NCBI RefSeq assembly: GCF_016213215.1
Contig: NZ_JACRAW010000134.1
Span: forward strand, 1-64,000
DNA: 64,000 bases
From: Bradyrhizobium sp.
GTDB taxonomy: Bacteria > Pseudomonadota > Alphaproteobacteria > Rhizobiales > Xanthobacteraceae
Direction: 5' to 3'
Part shown: piece after piece, positions 1-8,228 of the stretch
Numbering within the stretch: position 1 is the first letter of the stretch
Layout: each line of letters begins with the position of its first letter
Position numbers and translations under genes: made by a program
Notes under the pieces: generated by a model
What the model saw: only the letters and a program-made list of their open reading frames with translations
What the model was told of the DNA's origin: nothing
Databases searched by the model: none

Positions 1-423
1 ATCGATCAGCTCAAGAAGATCCATATCAGCGGAGAGTTGGACATTCTGGAAACGCCGCGCTGGTACACCAGGCTAGCCAAGAAGGACTACACCATCGGGC
101 TGAACATCACCGGCGTGTCCGTTGACGATCCCGATGCCAATATCGTCGAGAATTACTCCTGCAATTCGGAGCGCAATTACACGCAATACTGCAATGCGGA
201 GGTCGACCGTCTGCTTCCCGCGCAATCGCGTGAACTCGACAGGGGAAAGCGCGAGAAGATCGTGTGGGAGATCGAGCGCCTCTTGGCCGAAGACGCCGCG
301 CGGCCAAGCATCGTGTGGGGCGCGGCCGGCAATTGCTGGCAGCCCTATGTGAGGGGCTATAAGCCGCACGACAACAGCCTGTACAATAATCTGCGCTTCG
401 AGGGCGTCTGGCTGGACAAGTGA
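1..423 (+). CDS. ABC transporter substrate-binding protein, C-terminal part (family 5)
   Basis: The reading frame is already open at base 1 and ends with TGA at 421-423, so only the last 140 residues are present. The text (an SCNSERNYTQYCNAEVDRL segment, then repeated charged helices and WGAAGNCWQPYVRGYKPH) is typical of the C-terminal lobe of periplasmic dipeptide/oligopeptide-binding proteins (SBP_bac_5), which capture ligand for an ABC importer. The transporter partners must lie upstream of the window. No downstream partner follows on this strand. The family call is fairly sure; the substrate is unknown. Confidence 0.8.
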   Translation: MDQLKKIHISGELDILETPRWYTRLAKKDYTIGLNITGVSVDDPDANIVENYSCNSERNYTQYCNAEVDRLLPAQSRELDRGKREKIVWEIERLLAEDAARPSIVWGAAGNCWQPYVRGYKPHDNSLYNNLRFEGVWLDK

Positions 424-463
424 ACGCCGAAGTTCGGCCGGGCGCAACGCAGCAGAAAAGCGA

Positions 464-563
464 CCCTCATGGTGAGGAGCGCCGAAGGCGCGTCCTCGAA
501 CCATGAGGCCTACCCGCGGCCCGTCCTTCGAGACGCTTGCTTCGCAAGCTCCTCAGGACGAGG
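464..563. repeat. Dispersed palindromic intergenic repeat
   Basis: CCTCATGGT (465-473) pairs with ACCATGAGG (500-508), and a second small hairpin CTTGC-TTC-GCAAG lies at 536-548. The layout, two hairpins about 40 bases apart ending in CTCCTCAGGACGAGG, is the style of intergenic repeat I recall from Bradyrhizobium chromosomes. Only one copy is seen in this window. It lies between convergent genes and may act as a shared transcript end. Confidence 0.55.
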
Positions 564-584
564 ACGTACTCGTGGCTGCACTAA

Positions 585-1427
585 TTACGACTGCCGCTGC
601 CACTGCGACTGTCCGGGACGCCCGGCCTGTTCGACCTTGACCGCGACTGTCAGCGTCTCGGTGCCGCCGCCGTAGCGGGTGCCGCGAACGGGCGCGGCGC
701 CGAGATAATCGAGGCCGACCGCGACGCGGACATGCGCATCGCTGGTGCAGATGCCATTGGCCGGGTCGAAGCCGACCCAGCCGAGATCGGGCACGAAGGC
801 TTCCGCCCAGGCATGTCCGGCAACCTGGTTCACCATGCCGTCCGCGCGCAGGAAATGGCCGGACACGAACCGCGCGGGCACGCCGGCGGTGCGCGCGCAG
901 GCAATGAAGATATGCGCATAGTCCTGGCAGACGCCGCGCTTGAGCCCGAACGCTTCGGCGGCGGACGTGCCGCTGTGGGTCGGGTCCTCGTCGAAGGTCA
1001 TGTGCTCGTTGACCTGCGTCATCAACGTGTGCAGGAAGCCGAGGGCATCGCTCTCGGCCTCGGCGCGCAGCTCGCGCGCGAAGGTCGCCATTGCCGGGTT
1101 GACTTCGGTCAGCGTCGTCGAACGGAGGAACAGGCCCGGCGGAAACCGCTCGTCGGTGCCGCGCACCACGCCGCCGGTGTCGTGGGTCTCGATCAGCCCT
1201 TCCGCGGTGATCGTGATGTCGTCAAGGGGTCCGCAAGACAGCACATGCGTGATGTTGCCAAATGCATCCTCATGCGCGTCGAGCCGCGTGTCCGCCGAGA
1301 CGTCGATCTGCCATTCCGCCACGTATTGCCCGTCATGGCTGCCGGGCGTCATGCGCAGCACCTGGATAATGCTGGTTGCCGCCGGTTGGTAGCGGTAGCT
1401 CGTAATGTGGGTGACTCGCAGGCGCAT
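585..1427 (-). CDS. Transglutaminase-like family protein (Bact_transglu_N + transglutaminase core)
   Basis: 280 residues. An N-terminal beta region (about 1-85, opening MRLRVTHITSYRY) is the Bact_transglu_N domain. The papain-like core follows, with Cys167 in GVCQDYAH, His205 in GHAWAE and Asp221 in FDPANG, a complete Cys-His-Asp triad. It is the third gene of a tight minus-strand operon (7 bases after the alpha-E gene), the conserved trio ATP-grasp / alpha-E / transglutaminase. Family members are thought to be cytoplasmic peptidases or amidases acting on a peptide made by the ATP-grasp partner; the substrate is unknown. No signal peptide. Confidence 0.92.
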   Translation of the reverse strand: MRLRVTHITSYRYQPAATSIIQVLRMTPGSHDGQYVAEWQIDVSADTRLDAHEDAFGNITHVLSCGPLDDITITAEGLIETHDTGGVVRGTDERFPPGLFLRSTTLTEVNPAMATFARELRAEAESDALGFLHTLMTQVNEHMTFDEDPTHSGTSAAEAFGLKRGVCQDYAHIFIACARTAGVPARFVSGHFLRADGMVNQVAGHAWAEAFVPDLGWVGFDPANGICTSDAHVRVAVGLDYLGAAPVRGTRYGGGTETLTVAVKVEQAGRPGQSQWQRQS

Positions 1428-1434
1428 GGTGCCG

Positions 1435-2379
1435 TTAGATCAGATACTGCTTGGTGATGATCTCGCCGAGCCTGAAGTTGTCGGCGATGAACTCCTGGAT
1501 GAACTCGTGCACGCCGTGCTGGAAGATGTCGTTCATGTTGGAGTGCTCGAGCCGATTACGGATGCCGCGGGCGTGGCGCTGTGCCGGGCCCTGGCGGCCG
1601 TAGGCGACGCCGATCTGGTCGAGGTTGCGCACGAGGTTGCCATAGCAGCTTGCCAGTGATCGCGGCAAGGCGTCGTTGAGAATCAGAAGGTCCGCGATCA
1701 GCCAGGGCTTCAGGGTCTCGCGATAGACCCAGTGATAGGCGGTCAGCGCCGAGACCGAGCGCAGGATGGAACTCCACTGGTAGAAGTCGAGCGGGCCGCC
1801 GACGTGCTCCTCTTCCGGCAGCAGCACGTGATATTTGACATCAAGGATGCGCGCGGTGTTGTCGGCGCGCTCGAGATGAACGCCCATGCGCGAGAACCAG
1901 TAGGCGTCGTTGCGCAGCATGGTGCGGTAGGCGGAGCCGTCGAAGCGCAGCGAGGTCTCCTGCACGAAGCGCAGGAACTTGGCGAGATCGTCCCGCGACA
2001 AAGTACCCTTGCTCCAGACTTCCTGCAGCTCGATCCAGGCGCCGTTGATGGTGTCCCACATCTCGGATGTCAGCGCCGTGCGGACCGAACGCGCGTTCAG
2101 CCGCGCGGCCTCGATGCAGTTCCTGATAGAGGACGGATTGGTCGGCGAGAACGACAGATATTCGATGACGTTGTGCTCGTTGGCTTCCTGATAGTGCTCA
2201 TAGAAGCTCGCGGCGGCCCCCGCGGTGAGCAGCGCCGAGTCCCATTCGTTGGTCTTGCCGATATAGGCGGCGGGGAGCGCCGTGACGCGCAGCGTCGCGT
2301 CGATGGTGCGGGCGAGATATTCCGCCCGTTCGACGTAGCGGGCCAGCCAGTACAGGTTTTCGGCGGTACGCGACAGCAT
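1435..2379 (-). CDS. Alpha-E domain-containing protein
   Basis: 314 residues matching the all-helical alpha-E family (COG2307), beginning MLSRTAENLYWLARYVERAE, the family hallmark start. Many conserved Arg and Glu residues are spread through the protein and there is no signal peptide or membrane segment. It follows the ATP-grasp gene by only 6 bases and precedes the transglutaminase gene by 7, so the three are almost certainly co-transcribed and probably function together in an uncharacterised peptide ligation/processing route. Its own biochemical role is unknown. Confidence 0.93.
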   Translation of the reverse strand: MLSRTAENLYWLARYVERAEYLARTIDATLRVTALPAAYIGKTNEWDSALLTAGAAASFYEHYQEANEHNVIEYLSFSPTNPSSIRNCIEAARLNARSVRTALTSEMWDTINGAWIELQEVWSKGTLSRDDLAKFLRFVQETSLRFDGSAYRTMLRNDAYWFSRMGVHLERADNTARILDVKYHVLLPEEEHVGGPLDFYQWSSILRSVSALTAYHWVYRETLKPWLIADLLILNDALPRSLASCYGNLVRNLDQIGVAYGRQGPAQRHARGIRNRLEHSNMNDIFQHGVHEFIQEFIADNFRLGEIITKQYLI

Positions 2380-2385
2380 CGGCTC

Positions 2386-3804
2386 TTACTCGTCCAGTAT
2401 CCACGTGTCCTTGGTGCCGCCGCCCTGGCTCGAATTAACCACCAGCGAGCCTTCCTTCAGCGCGACGCGGGTCAACCCGCCCGGCACGATGGTGGTACGC
2501 TTGCTGCCGGTCAGCACGAAGGGGCGCAGATCGACGTGGCGCGGCGCCAGCCCCTTGGCGGTGCAGGTCGGACAGGTCGACAGCGCCAGCGTCGGTTGGG
2601 CGATGAACCCTTCCGGCTCGCGCTTCAGCTTGTCGCGGAACGCCTCGATGGTCGCTCTCGTCGCGGCCGGTCCGATCAGCATGCCGTAGCCGCCGGAGCC
2701 GTGGACCTCCTTCACCACGAGTTCGTCGAGGTGATCGAGCACGTAGGCGAGGTCCTTCGGCTCGCGGCAGCGCCAGGTCTGCACGTTCTTCAGGATCGGC
2801 TCTTCGCCAAGATAGAACTTCACGATGTCAGGCATGTAGGAATAGATCGCCTTGTCGTCGGCAATGCCGGTGCCGACCGCGTTCGCGAGGGTGACATTGC
2901 CGGCGGCGTAGGCCGACATCAGCCCGGGGACGCCGAGCGCCGAGTCCGGGCGGAAGGTGAGGGGATCGATGAAGTCGTCGTCCACGCGGCGGTAGATGAC
3001 GTCGACCTGTTTTAGACCTTCGGTGGTGCGCATGAACACCTCGTCGTTCTTGACGATGAGGTCGCGCCCCTCGACGACCTCGATGCCGAGCTTGTCGGCG
3101 AGGAAGGTGTGCTCGTAATAGGCGGAGTTGTAGACGCCGGGCGTCAGCAGTGCGACCGTCGGCTCCGCCGAGGCGCTCTGGGGCGCGACCGATCGCAGGG
3201 CGGCGAGCAGTTCGTCCGGGTACTGCTCGACCGGCGCGATCCTGTGGCGGGCGAACAGGTCCGGAAACAGCCGCATCATGATCTCGCGGTTTTCCAGCAT
3301 GTAGGAGACGCCGGAGGGCGTCCGCGCATTGTCCTCCAGCACGATGAAGTCGGCGGCATCGACCCGCACGATATCGATGCCGGCGATGTGGACGTAGACA
3401 TCGTGCGGCACGTGCTGGCCGTTCATTTCGGGGCGGAAGACCGGATTCTGGAAGATCAGGTCGTCCGGGACCACCTCGGCACTCAGGATCTCGCGGCCGT
3501 GATAGATGTCGCGCAGGAACATGTTGAGCGCGCGCACCCGCTGCTTCAAGCCCTTCTCCAGGATGGTCCATTCCCTGCCGGACAGGATGCGCGGGATCAC
3601 GTCGAAGGGAATGAGCCTTTCCTGGGCTTCGGCGTCGCCATAGACTGCGAAGGTGATGCCGATGCGGCGGAACAGGAGCTCCGCCTCCTGGCGGCGATAC
3701 TCAAGGGCCTCGGGGGGCGTCTCATTAAGCCAGCGCGAGAGCTCCTGATAGGCTGGGCGAAGCTCTCCGCCAGGGCCGTTCATTTCATCGAACGCAGCTG
3801 CCAT
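2386..3804 (-). CDS. Circularly permuted ATP-grasp protein
   Basis: 472 residues from ATG at 3804, preceded by an AAGAAG-containing leader. The frame stays open far upstream, antisense to the next gene, but that extension is not protein-like. The text matches the circularly permuted ATP-grasp type 2 family (COG2308): IVLEDNARTPSGVSYMLENR, then YRRVDDDFIDPL, VVKEVHGSGGYGMLIG (nucleotide-binding loop) and SSQGGGTKDTWILDE at the C-terminus. Such enzymes use ATP to join a carboxylate to an amine. It is the first gene of the operon with alpha-E and transglutaminase partners. The product is not known. Confidence 0.92.
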   Translation of the reverse strand: MAAAFDEMNGPGGELRPAYQELSRWLNETPPEALEYRRQEAELLFRRIGITFAVYGDAEAQERLIPFDVIPRILSGREWTILEKGLKQRVRALNMFLRDIYHGREILSAEVVPDDLIFQNPVFRPEMNGQHVPHDVYVHIAGIDIVRVDAADFIVLEDNARTPSGVSYMLENREIMMRLFPDLFARHRIAPVEQYPDELLAALRSVAPQSASAEPTVALLTPGVYNSAYYEHTFLADKLGIEVVEGRDLIVKNDEVFMRTTEGLKQVDVIYRRVDDDFIDPLTFRPDSALGVPGLMSAYAAGNVTLANAVGTGIADDKAIYSYMPDIVKFYLGEEPILKNVQTWRCREPKDLAYVLDHLDELVVKEVHGSGGYGMLIGPAATRATIEAFRDKLKREPEGFIAQPTLALSTCPTCTAKGLAPRHVDLRPFVLTGSKRTTIVPGGLTRVALKEGSLVVNSSQGGGTKDTWILDE

Positions 3805-3996
3805 ATAACCTGACTTCTTACGAGCCCATGCGAAAGAGTGCATGACTCGAAGGGATGGTAGCAAGGCCCGGGCCAGCGGGATATGCATTGTGGAGCGGCA
3901 TTTGGTGTGGACGGTCGCGCCGCTGCCTGAAAAAATGGCGGATGCCTGCTTAAATGGACGGCAGCCAAGTCTAAGGGACAGGTGAGGTTGAAACTG

Positions 3997-4734
3997 ATGA
4001 CTGAAATCGTCACGGCGGGTCTTCTGGTGATCGGGGACGAGATCCTGTCCGGCCGAACCAAAGACAAGAACATCGGCTTTATCGCCGAATACCTCACCAA
4101 TATCGGTATCGACCTGAAGGAGGTCCGGGTCGTGGCGGACGACGAGACCGACATCGTCGACGCCTTGAACGCCTTGCGGCAGCGGTACACCTACGTCTTT
4201 ACCACCGGCGGTATCGGGCCGACCCATGACGACATCACGGCCGACAGCGTGGCAAAGGCGTTCGGGGTCGGGATCGACCACCACCCCGAAGTAGTGGCGC
4301 GCTTTCGCGAACGCTGGGCCGAGCAGGACTTGAATGACGCGCGGCTGCGCATGGCGCGCATCCCGGACGGTGCCGAGCTGATTCAGAGCGCGACCATCCT
4401 CGCGCCGGGATTCAAGATCGGGAACGTCATCGTGATGGCCGGGGTGCCGTCCATCATGCAGGCGATGATGGACATCGTGTCGCCCAAGCTGAAGTCCGGC
4501 GTCCGCATGCTGTCGGAGACCGTGCGCGCCAACGCCCGGGAGGGAGATATTGGCGGCCCGTTGCGCGACATCGCCAATGCCCACCCCGAGACCATGATCG
4601 GCAGCTACCCCTTCATCGACGAGGACAAGAAGCCGAACACCAACCTGGTGGTGCGTTCGCGCGATCCGGACAAGCTTGCCGCCGCCATGGCCGCGGTGAA
4701 GGAGATGCTGACGCGATTGAACGTCGCCCATTAG
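3997..4734 (+). CDS. CinA-like molybdopterin-binding (MoCF) domain protein
   Basis: 245 residues from ATG 3997, with GGTGAGG 9 bases upstream; a GTG at 3982 would add five residues. The N-terminal text (TAGLLVIGDEILSGRTKDKN) and FTTGGIGPTHDDITADSVAKAF are the MoaB/MogA-like fold of competence/damage-inducible CinA. The protein stops after this domain, so the C-terminal NMN-amidohydrolase half of full CinA is absent. Likely cytoplasmic; the role is nucleotide or cofactor related but not settled. It starts divergently from the ATP-grasp operon and precedes gpt by 28 bases, so the two are probably co-transcribed. Confidence 0.9.
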   Translation: MTEIVTAGLLVIGDEILSGRTKDKNIGFIAEYLTNIGIDLKEVRVVADDETDIVDALNALRQRYTYVFTTGGIGPTHDDITADSVAKAFGVGIDHHPEVVARFRERWAEQDLNDARLRMARIPDGAELIQSATILAPGFKIGNVIVMAGVPSIMQAMMDIVSPKLKSGVRMLSETVRANAREGDIGGPLRDIANAHPETMIGSYPFIDEDKKPNTNLVVRSRDPDKLAAAMAAVKEMLTRLNVAH

Positions 4735-4762
4735 CAGTGATCGGGGAGTGCGGGAGTACGCG

Positions 4763-5290
4763 ATGGTCGACAACAAGCCGGAACTCGGCGCGCAGGAACG
4801 GGCCGGCAGGCCGTTTCCCGTATCATGGGATCGGTTCCACCAGGATTGCCGGGCGCTGACCTGGCGGCTGAACGAGATCGGCCCGTTCAAGGCGGTGGTC
4901 GCCATCACCCGCGGTGGACTGGTGCCCGCGGCTATCGTGGCGCGCGAGCTCGGTGTGCGCGTCATCGATACCGTCTGCATCTCGAGCTACGAGCACACCA
5001 CGCAGGGCGAACTGCGGGTTCTGAAGGGCGTTTGCGATGATGTGGCGAGGCTGGGTCAGGGCACCGGAAAGGATCTTCTGATCGTCGACGATCTCGTCGA
5101 CACCGGCAAGACCGCGCGGCTGGTGCGCGATATGCTCCCTGATGCGCATTTCGCCACTGTCTACGCCAAGCCGCAGGGCAGGCCGCTGGTCGACACCTTC
5201 ATCACGGAAGTGTCGCAGGACACCTGGATCTTCTTCCCCTGGGACACCGCGCTATCCTATCACCCGCCGCTCCGGGACGGCGCGGCGTAA
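4763..5290 (+). CDS. gpt: Xanthine phosphoribosyltransferase
   Basis: 175 residues from ATG 4763, with GGGAG six bases upstream; GTG 4748 is an alternative start. The PRPP-binding signature LLIVDDLVDTGKTARLVRD is clear, as is the N-terminal VVAITRGGLVPAAIVARELG loop. The WIFFPWDTA tail is typical of Gpt, which converts xanthine or guanine plus PRPP into XMP or GMP (purine salvage, cytoplasmic or membrane-associated). Short spacing after the CinA-like gene suggests a shared transcript. The product call is firm; discrimination between xanthine and guanine is not possible from sequence. Confidence 0.9.
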   Translation: MVDNKPELGAQERAGRPFPVSWDRFHQDCRALTWRLNEIGPFKAVVAITRGGLVPAAIVARELGVRVIDTVCISSYEHTTQGELRVLKGVCDDVARLGQGTGKDLLIVDDLVDTGKTARLVRDMLPDAHFATVYAKPQGRPLVDTFITEVSQDTWIFFPWDTALSYHPPLRDGAA

Positions 5291-5297
5291 AGTTCTC

Positions 5298-5385
5298 CGT
5301 CATTGCGAGGAGCGAAGCGACGAAGCAATCCAAGTATGGTTCGGCGAAAGCGGCTTTGGATTGCTTCGCTTCGCTCGCAATGACG
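5298..5385. repeat. Palindromic dispersed repeat, type A copy 1
   Basis: An imperfect inverted repeat running from CGTCATTGCGAGGAGCGAAG to CTTCGCTTCGCTCGCAATGACG. The inner arms are GAAGCAATCC and GGATTGCTTC. Related copies lie at 9818-9935, 16963-17051, 53032-53155, 53248-53334 and, degraded, 53409-53522. All are intergenic. They resemble REP-like units and could form long hairpins in RNA. Confidence 0.85.
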
Positions 5386-5399
5386 CGTTGGGGCATCTC

Positions 5400-6023
5400 A
5401 TGCCGCTGCAAAATCGCGTCACGCCGACCGGCGACATCATTGCGACACCGCATCGCGGGATGTTCACGGGCAATCGTGGCATCATCCACGATCCCGCGAC
5501 CAGGACGCTTCTGAAGAAGCGCTGGTCCAGCCCCGCCTGGCTCACCTGCGTGTGCGAATTCCGCGGCCGCCGGCGCAAGGTGATGGGCACACGAAGCTGG
5601 ACCGAACTGTTCTTCCTGGACGAAGCGACGGCGCTGGCGGCCGGGCACCGTCCGTGCTTCTTCTGCCGGCGCGAGGATGCGAAACGATTCTGCGCGGCAT
5701 GGGAGAGGGGCAATCGCGTGCAAGGCATTCGCGCACACGAGATCGACGCGGTGCTGCATCATGAGCGGCTCGATCGCGGCAGGAAGCGGCTGCATCCGTT
5801 GCCGGTCGAGCTTGCTCGCTTGCCCGACGGCGCCATGGTGCAGCAGGGGGCAGACGGCTTCCTCATCGCGCAGGGCAGGGCGCTGTTATGGTCGCCCGGC
5901 GGCTACGCCCAAGCGGACCATGCGCTCGATCACGCCATGCTGCTGACGCCGCCCTCGACCCTGCGGGCGATCATGGCAGGCTATCAGCCCCTGCTGCATC
6001 CTAGTGCTCTGCAACTCCAATAA
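5400..6023 (+). CDS. Conserved hypothetical protein with CxxC motif
   Basis: 207 residues from ATG 5400; the frame is open further upstream but only through gpt and a repeat. The protein opens MPLQNRVTPTGDIIATPHRG and carries a CFFCRRED motif near residue 105, which with nearby Cys and His residues could bind a metal. It is rich in Trp, Arg and His with no signal peptide. I recognise the style of this protein from alphaproteobacteria as an uncharacterised conserved protein but cannot give a function. It is flanked on both sides by dispersed repeats, so it is probably monocistronic. Confidence 0.75.
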   Translation: MPLQNRVTPTGDIIATPHRGMFTGNRGIIHDPATRTLLKKRWSSPAWLTCVCEFRGRRRKVMGTRSWTELFFLDEATALAAGHRPCFFCRREDAKRFCAAWERGNRVQGIRAHEIDAVLHHERLDRGRKRLHPLPVELARLPDGAMVQQGADGFLIAQGRALLWSPGGYAQADHALDHAMLLTPPSTLRAIMAGYQPLLHPSALQLQ

Positions 6024-6074
6024 CGATAGCTTTGATCGGAACGGTCGTTTGATGTCCGCCGCATGCTCGGTCTG

Positions 6075-6176
6075 CCCTCTCCCCCGCTTGCGGGGGAGAG
6101 CTGGAGGGGGCGAGCGACAGGAACCGCTCGTGGGGCTGCCCCCACCCTGACCCTCCCACGCAAGCGGGAGAGGGAA
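6075..6176. repeat. Dispersed G/C-rich hairpin repeat
   Basis: CTCTCCCCCGC-TT-GCGGGGGAGAG at 6077-6100 is an 11-bp perfect stem, and a related arm CTCCCACGCAAGCGGGAGAGGG closes the element near 6152-6173. It lies between convergent genes and could end transcription from both sides. This type of sequence is common between genes in alphaproteobacterial chromosomes. Confidence 0.65.
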
Positions 6177-6241
6177 CGGAGCGGTGCACGTTGCTGTAGG
6201 GCTGCGCAACGTCTACGCAAGCGTCACTGCACGCAGGGCGC

Positions 6242-7264
6242 TTACCCCAGCTTCTGCCGCGCCAGCGCTGCGCCGGCGCCGAGCGCGACCAGCTTGGCTT
6301 CGGAGATTTCACGCCGCATCGGGGCCATGCCGCAATTGGTGGTGGCCATGATGTTGCTCTTCGGCACGAATTGCAAAACGTCCTCAATCACCTTGACCAC
6401 GTCTTCGGCAGTCTCGACCGTGTCGCTGGCGACATCGATCACGCCGGCCTGTACGATCTTGCCCTTGAGCAGCGCGAGCAGCTCCAGCGGCACCTTGGAA
6501 TTGCGGCATTCCACCGCGACCTGCTGGATCGAGCTGGCGTCAATCGCCGGGAAGATCTGTTCATACTGTCGCCATTGCGCGCCCAGCGTTTCCTTCCAGT
6601 CGGTGTTGGCCTTGATGCCGTAGCCGTAGCAGATGTGCACGGCGGTCGAGCAGGTCAGCCCTTCGGCGGCGCGTTCGAGCGCCTTGATGCCCCAGTCGTT
6701 GACCTCGTCCATGTAGACGTTGAAGGCTGGCTCATCGAACTGGATCAGGTCGACGCCGTCGGCCTGCAACGCCTTGGCTTCCTCGTTGAGCAGTTCGGCA
6801 AACGCAAACGCCATCTTCACCCGGTCGCCGTAATAGCGGTCGGCGATGGTGTCGATGATGGTCATCGGACCGGGCAGGGTGAATTTCAGTGCTCGCGCGG
6901 TGTGGGTTCGGGCGATGCGGGCCTCGTCCGCGTGGACCCGGCCCTTGAGGGTGAGAGGGGCCACCACCTGCGGCACCATCGCCTTGTAGCGCTCTTTTCG
7001 GATTCCCATCTCGACCTTGTGGGCGAAGTCGATGCCTTCGATCTTCTCAAGGAAGCCGTGCACGAAATGCTGGCGCGACTGCTCGCCCTCGGTGACGATG
7101 TCGATGCCGGCATCTTCCTGCAGCTTCAACACCAGCAGCGTCGCATCGCGCTTGGCGCGCGCAAGCTCGGCGCCTTGCGACTTCCAGGGCGCCCACAGCA
7201 TGTTGGGCTCGGCCAGCCATTCCGGCTTCGGCAGGGATCCAGCGATGGTCGTTGGAAACAGCAT
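6242..7264 (-). CDS. Stand-alone MetE catalytic-domain protein (methionine synthase family)
   Basis: 340 residues from ATG 7264, which has GGGAG about seven bases upstream; a GTG at 7297 would add 11. This is half the length of full MetE and corresponds only to its C-terminal barrel. All zinc ligands expected of MetE are visible: His210 and Cys212 (VHICYG), Glu252 (VECRNSK) and Cys311 (TTNCGM). QFDEPAFNVYMDE is also diagnostic. It should transfer a methyl group to a thiol such as homocysteine. The methyl donor is unclear because the N-terminal folate-binding half is absent. It is transcribed divergently from the GST gene across a perfect 18-bp palindrome. Confidence 0.85.
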   Translation of the reverse strand: MLFPTTIAGSLPKPEWLAEPNMLWAPWKSQGAELARAKRDATLLVLKLQEDAGIDIVTEGEQSRQHFVHGFLEKIEGIDFAHKVEMGIRKERYKAMVPQVVAPLTLKGRVHADEARIARTHTARALKFTLPGPMTIIDTIADRYYGDRVKMAFAFAELLNEEAKALQADGVDLIQFDEPAFNVYMDEVNDWGIKALERAAEGLTCSTAVHICYGYGIKANTDWKETLGAQWRQYEQIFPAIDASSIQQVAVECRNSKVPLELLALLKGKIVQAGVIDVASDTVETAEDVVKVIEDVLQFVPKSNIMATTNCGMAPMRREISEAKLVALGAGAALARQKLG

Positions 7265-7338
7265 GGGGCGCTCCCGGTCGGTTGAGATTTGCGTCACTGT
7301 CTGCCATGTCTTAACGTCGAGGTACAGAACAACAAACG

Positions 7339-7356
7339 TCGTCCCGCGCGGGACGA
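7339..7356. promoter_or_regulatory. Perfect 18-bp palindrome between divergent genes, possible operator
   Basis: TCGTCCCGCGCGGGACGA is fully self-complementary and sits between the MetE-like gene (start 7264, minus) and the GST gene (start 7375, plus), 18 bases before the GST start codon. It could be an operator for a dimeric repressor or a short hairpin in the GST leader. No regulator gene is next to it. Confidence 0.4.
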
Positions 7357-7374
7357 TTCGAGCAGGGAAGGCCC

Positions 7375-8079
7375 ATGATCGACCTCTATTACGCGCCGAC
7401 GCCGAACGGCTGGAAAATCTCGATCATGCTGGAGGAACTCGGCCTGCCTTACAAGGTCGTCAACGTCAACATCCGCGCCGGCGAACAGTTTCGCCCTGAG
7501 TTTCTCGCGATCAGTCCGAACAACCGCATTCCCGCCATCGTCGATCACGAGCCCGCCGACGGCGGCGAGCGGTTCTCCGTGTTCGAGACCGGCGCGATCC
7601 TGATTTATCTCGCCGAGAAAACCGGCCGCTTTTTGCCCCAGGATCTTCGCGGCCGCTCCAGGGTGGTCCAGTGGGTGATGTGGCAGATGGCGGGCTTAGG
7701 TCCCATGCTCGGCCAGCACGGCCACTTCGCGCTCTATGCGGCGGAGAAGATTCCGTACGCGATCGCGCGCTATCGCGACGAGGCGGCGCGACTCTTCGGC
7801 GTGCTCGACGGGCAGCTCGGCAAGACCGGAGCCTATGTAGGAGGCGACGACTATTCGATCGCCGACATCGCCTGCTTTCCCTGGACAATGACCCACAAGG
7901 CCCAGGGCTTCACCCTCGACGACTATCCGAATATCAAGCGCTGGTACGCGCAGGTGCGCGCCCGGCCGCAGGTTCAGGCGGGTCTTGCCATCGGCAAGTT
8001 CGTCAAGGAGCCGTTCGATGAGGAATCGCGACGGAATATGTTCGGTGAACGTGCCAAGGAACTGCTAAGGCAAAACTAA
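7375..8079 (+). CDS. Glutathione S-transferase family protein (YfcG/Ure2p-like)
   Basis: 234 residues. The N-terminal thioredoxin-like half starts MIDLYYAPTPNGWKISIMLE, with the NNRIPAIVD segment holding the cis-proline and FETGAILIYLAEK binding glutathione. The C-terminal helical half (about 95-210) contains YSIADIACFPW. The TPNGWK start is typical of the YfcG/Ure2p-like group, cytoplasmic enzymes that often act as disulfide-bond reductases with glutathione. A GGGAAGG ribosome site precedes the ATG. Confidence 0.92.
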   Translation: MIDLYYAPTPNGWKISIMLEELGLPYKVVNVNIRAGEQFRPEFLAISPNNRIPAIVDHEPADGGERFSVFETGAILIYLAEKTGRFLPQDLRGRSRVVQWVMWQMAGLGPMLGQHGHFALYAAEKIPYAIARYRDEAARLFGVLDGQLGKTGAYVGGDDYSIADIACFPWTMTHKAQGFTLDDYPNIKRWYAQVRARPQVQAGLAIGKFVKEPFDEESRRNMFGERAKELLRQN

Positions 8080-8084
8080 CCGAT

Positions 8085-8186
8085 CGTCATTCCGGGATGC
8101 GCCGAAAGGCGCAGGCCCGGAATCCATAACCCCAGGCCGTGGTTATGGATTCCGGGCTCGCGACTGCGCCGCGCCCCGGAATGACG
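8085..8186. repeat. Palindromic dispersed repeat, type B copy 1
   Basis: The element runs from CGTCATTCCGGGATGCGCCG to CGGCGCGCCCCGGAATGACG-like text, with inner arms CCCGGAATCCATAACC and GGTTATGGATTCCGGG. Similar copies are at 15187-15284 and, degraded, 19049-19152. It is intergenic between the GST and isomerase genes on the same strand and can fold into a long hairpin. Confidence 0.8.
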
Positions 8187-8228
8187 GGAGACGTTGATAG
8201 GCTGCGCCACTAAGTACAAGGAAACGCC

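Noticed and set aside
3805..4980. Long upstream extension of the ATP-grasp reading frame on the minus strand
   Set aside because: It runs antisense to the CinA-like and gpt genes, lacks protein-like composition, and a normal start with a ribosome site exists at 3804.
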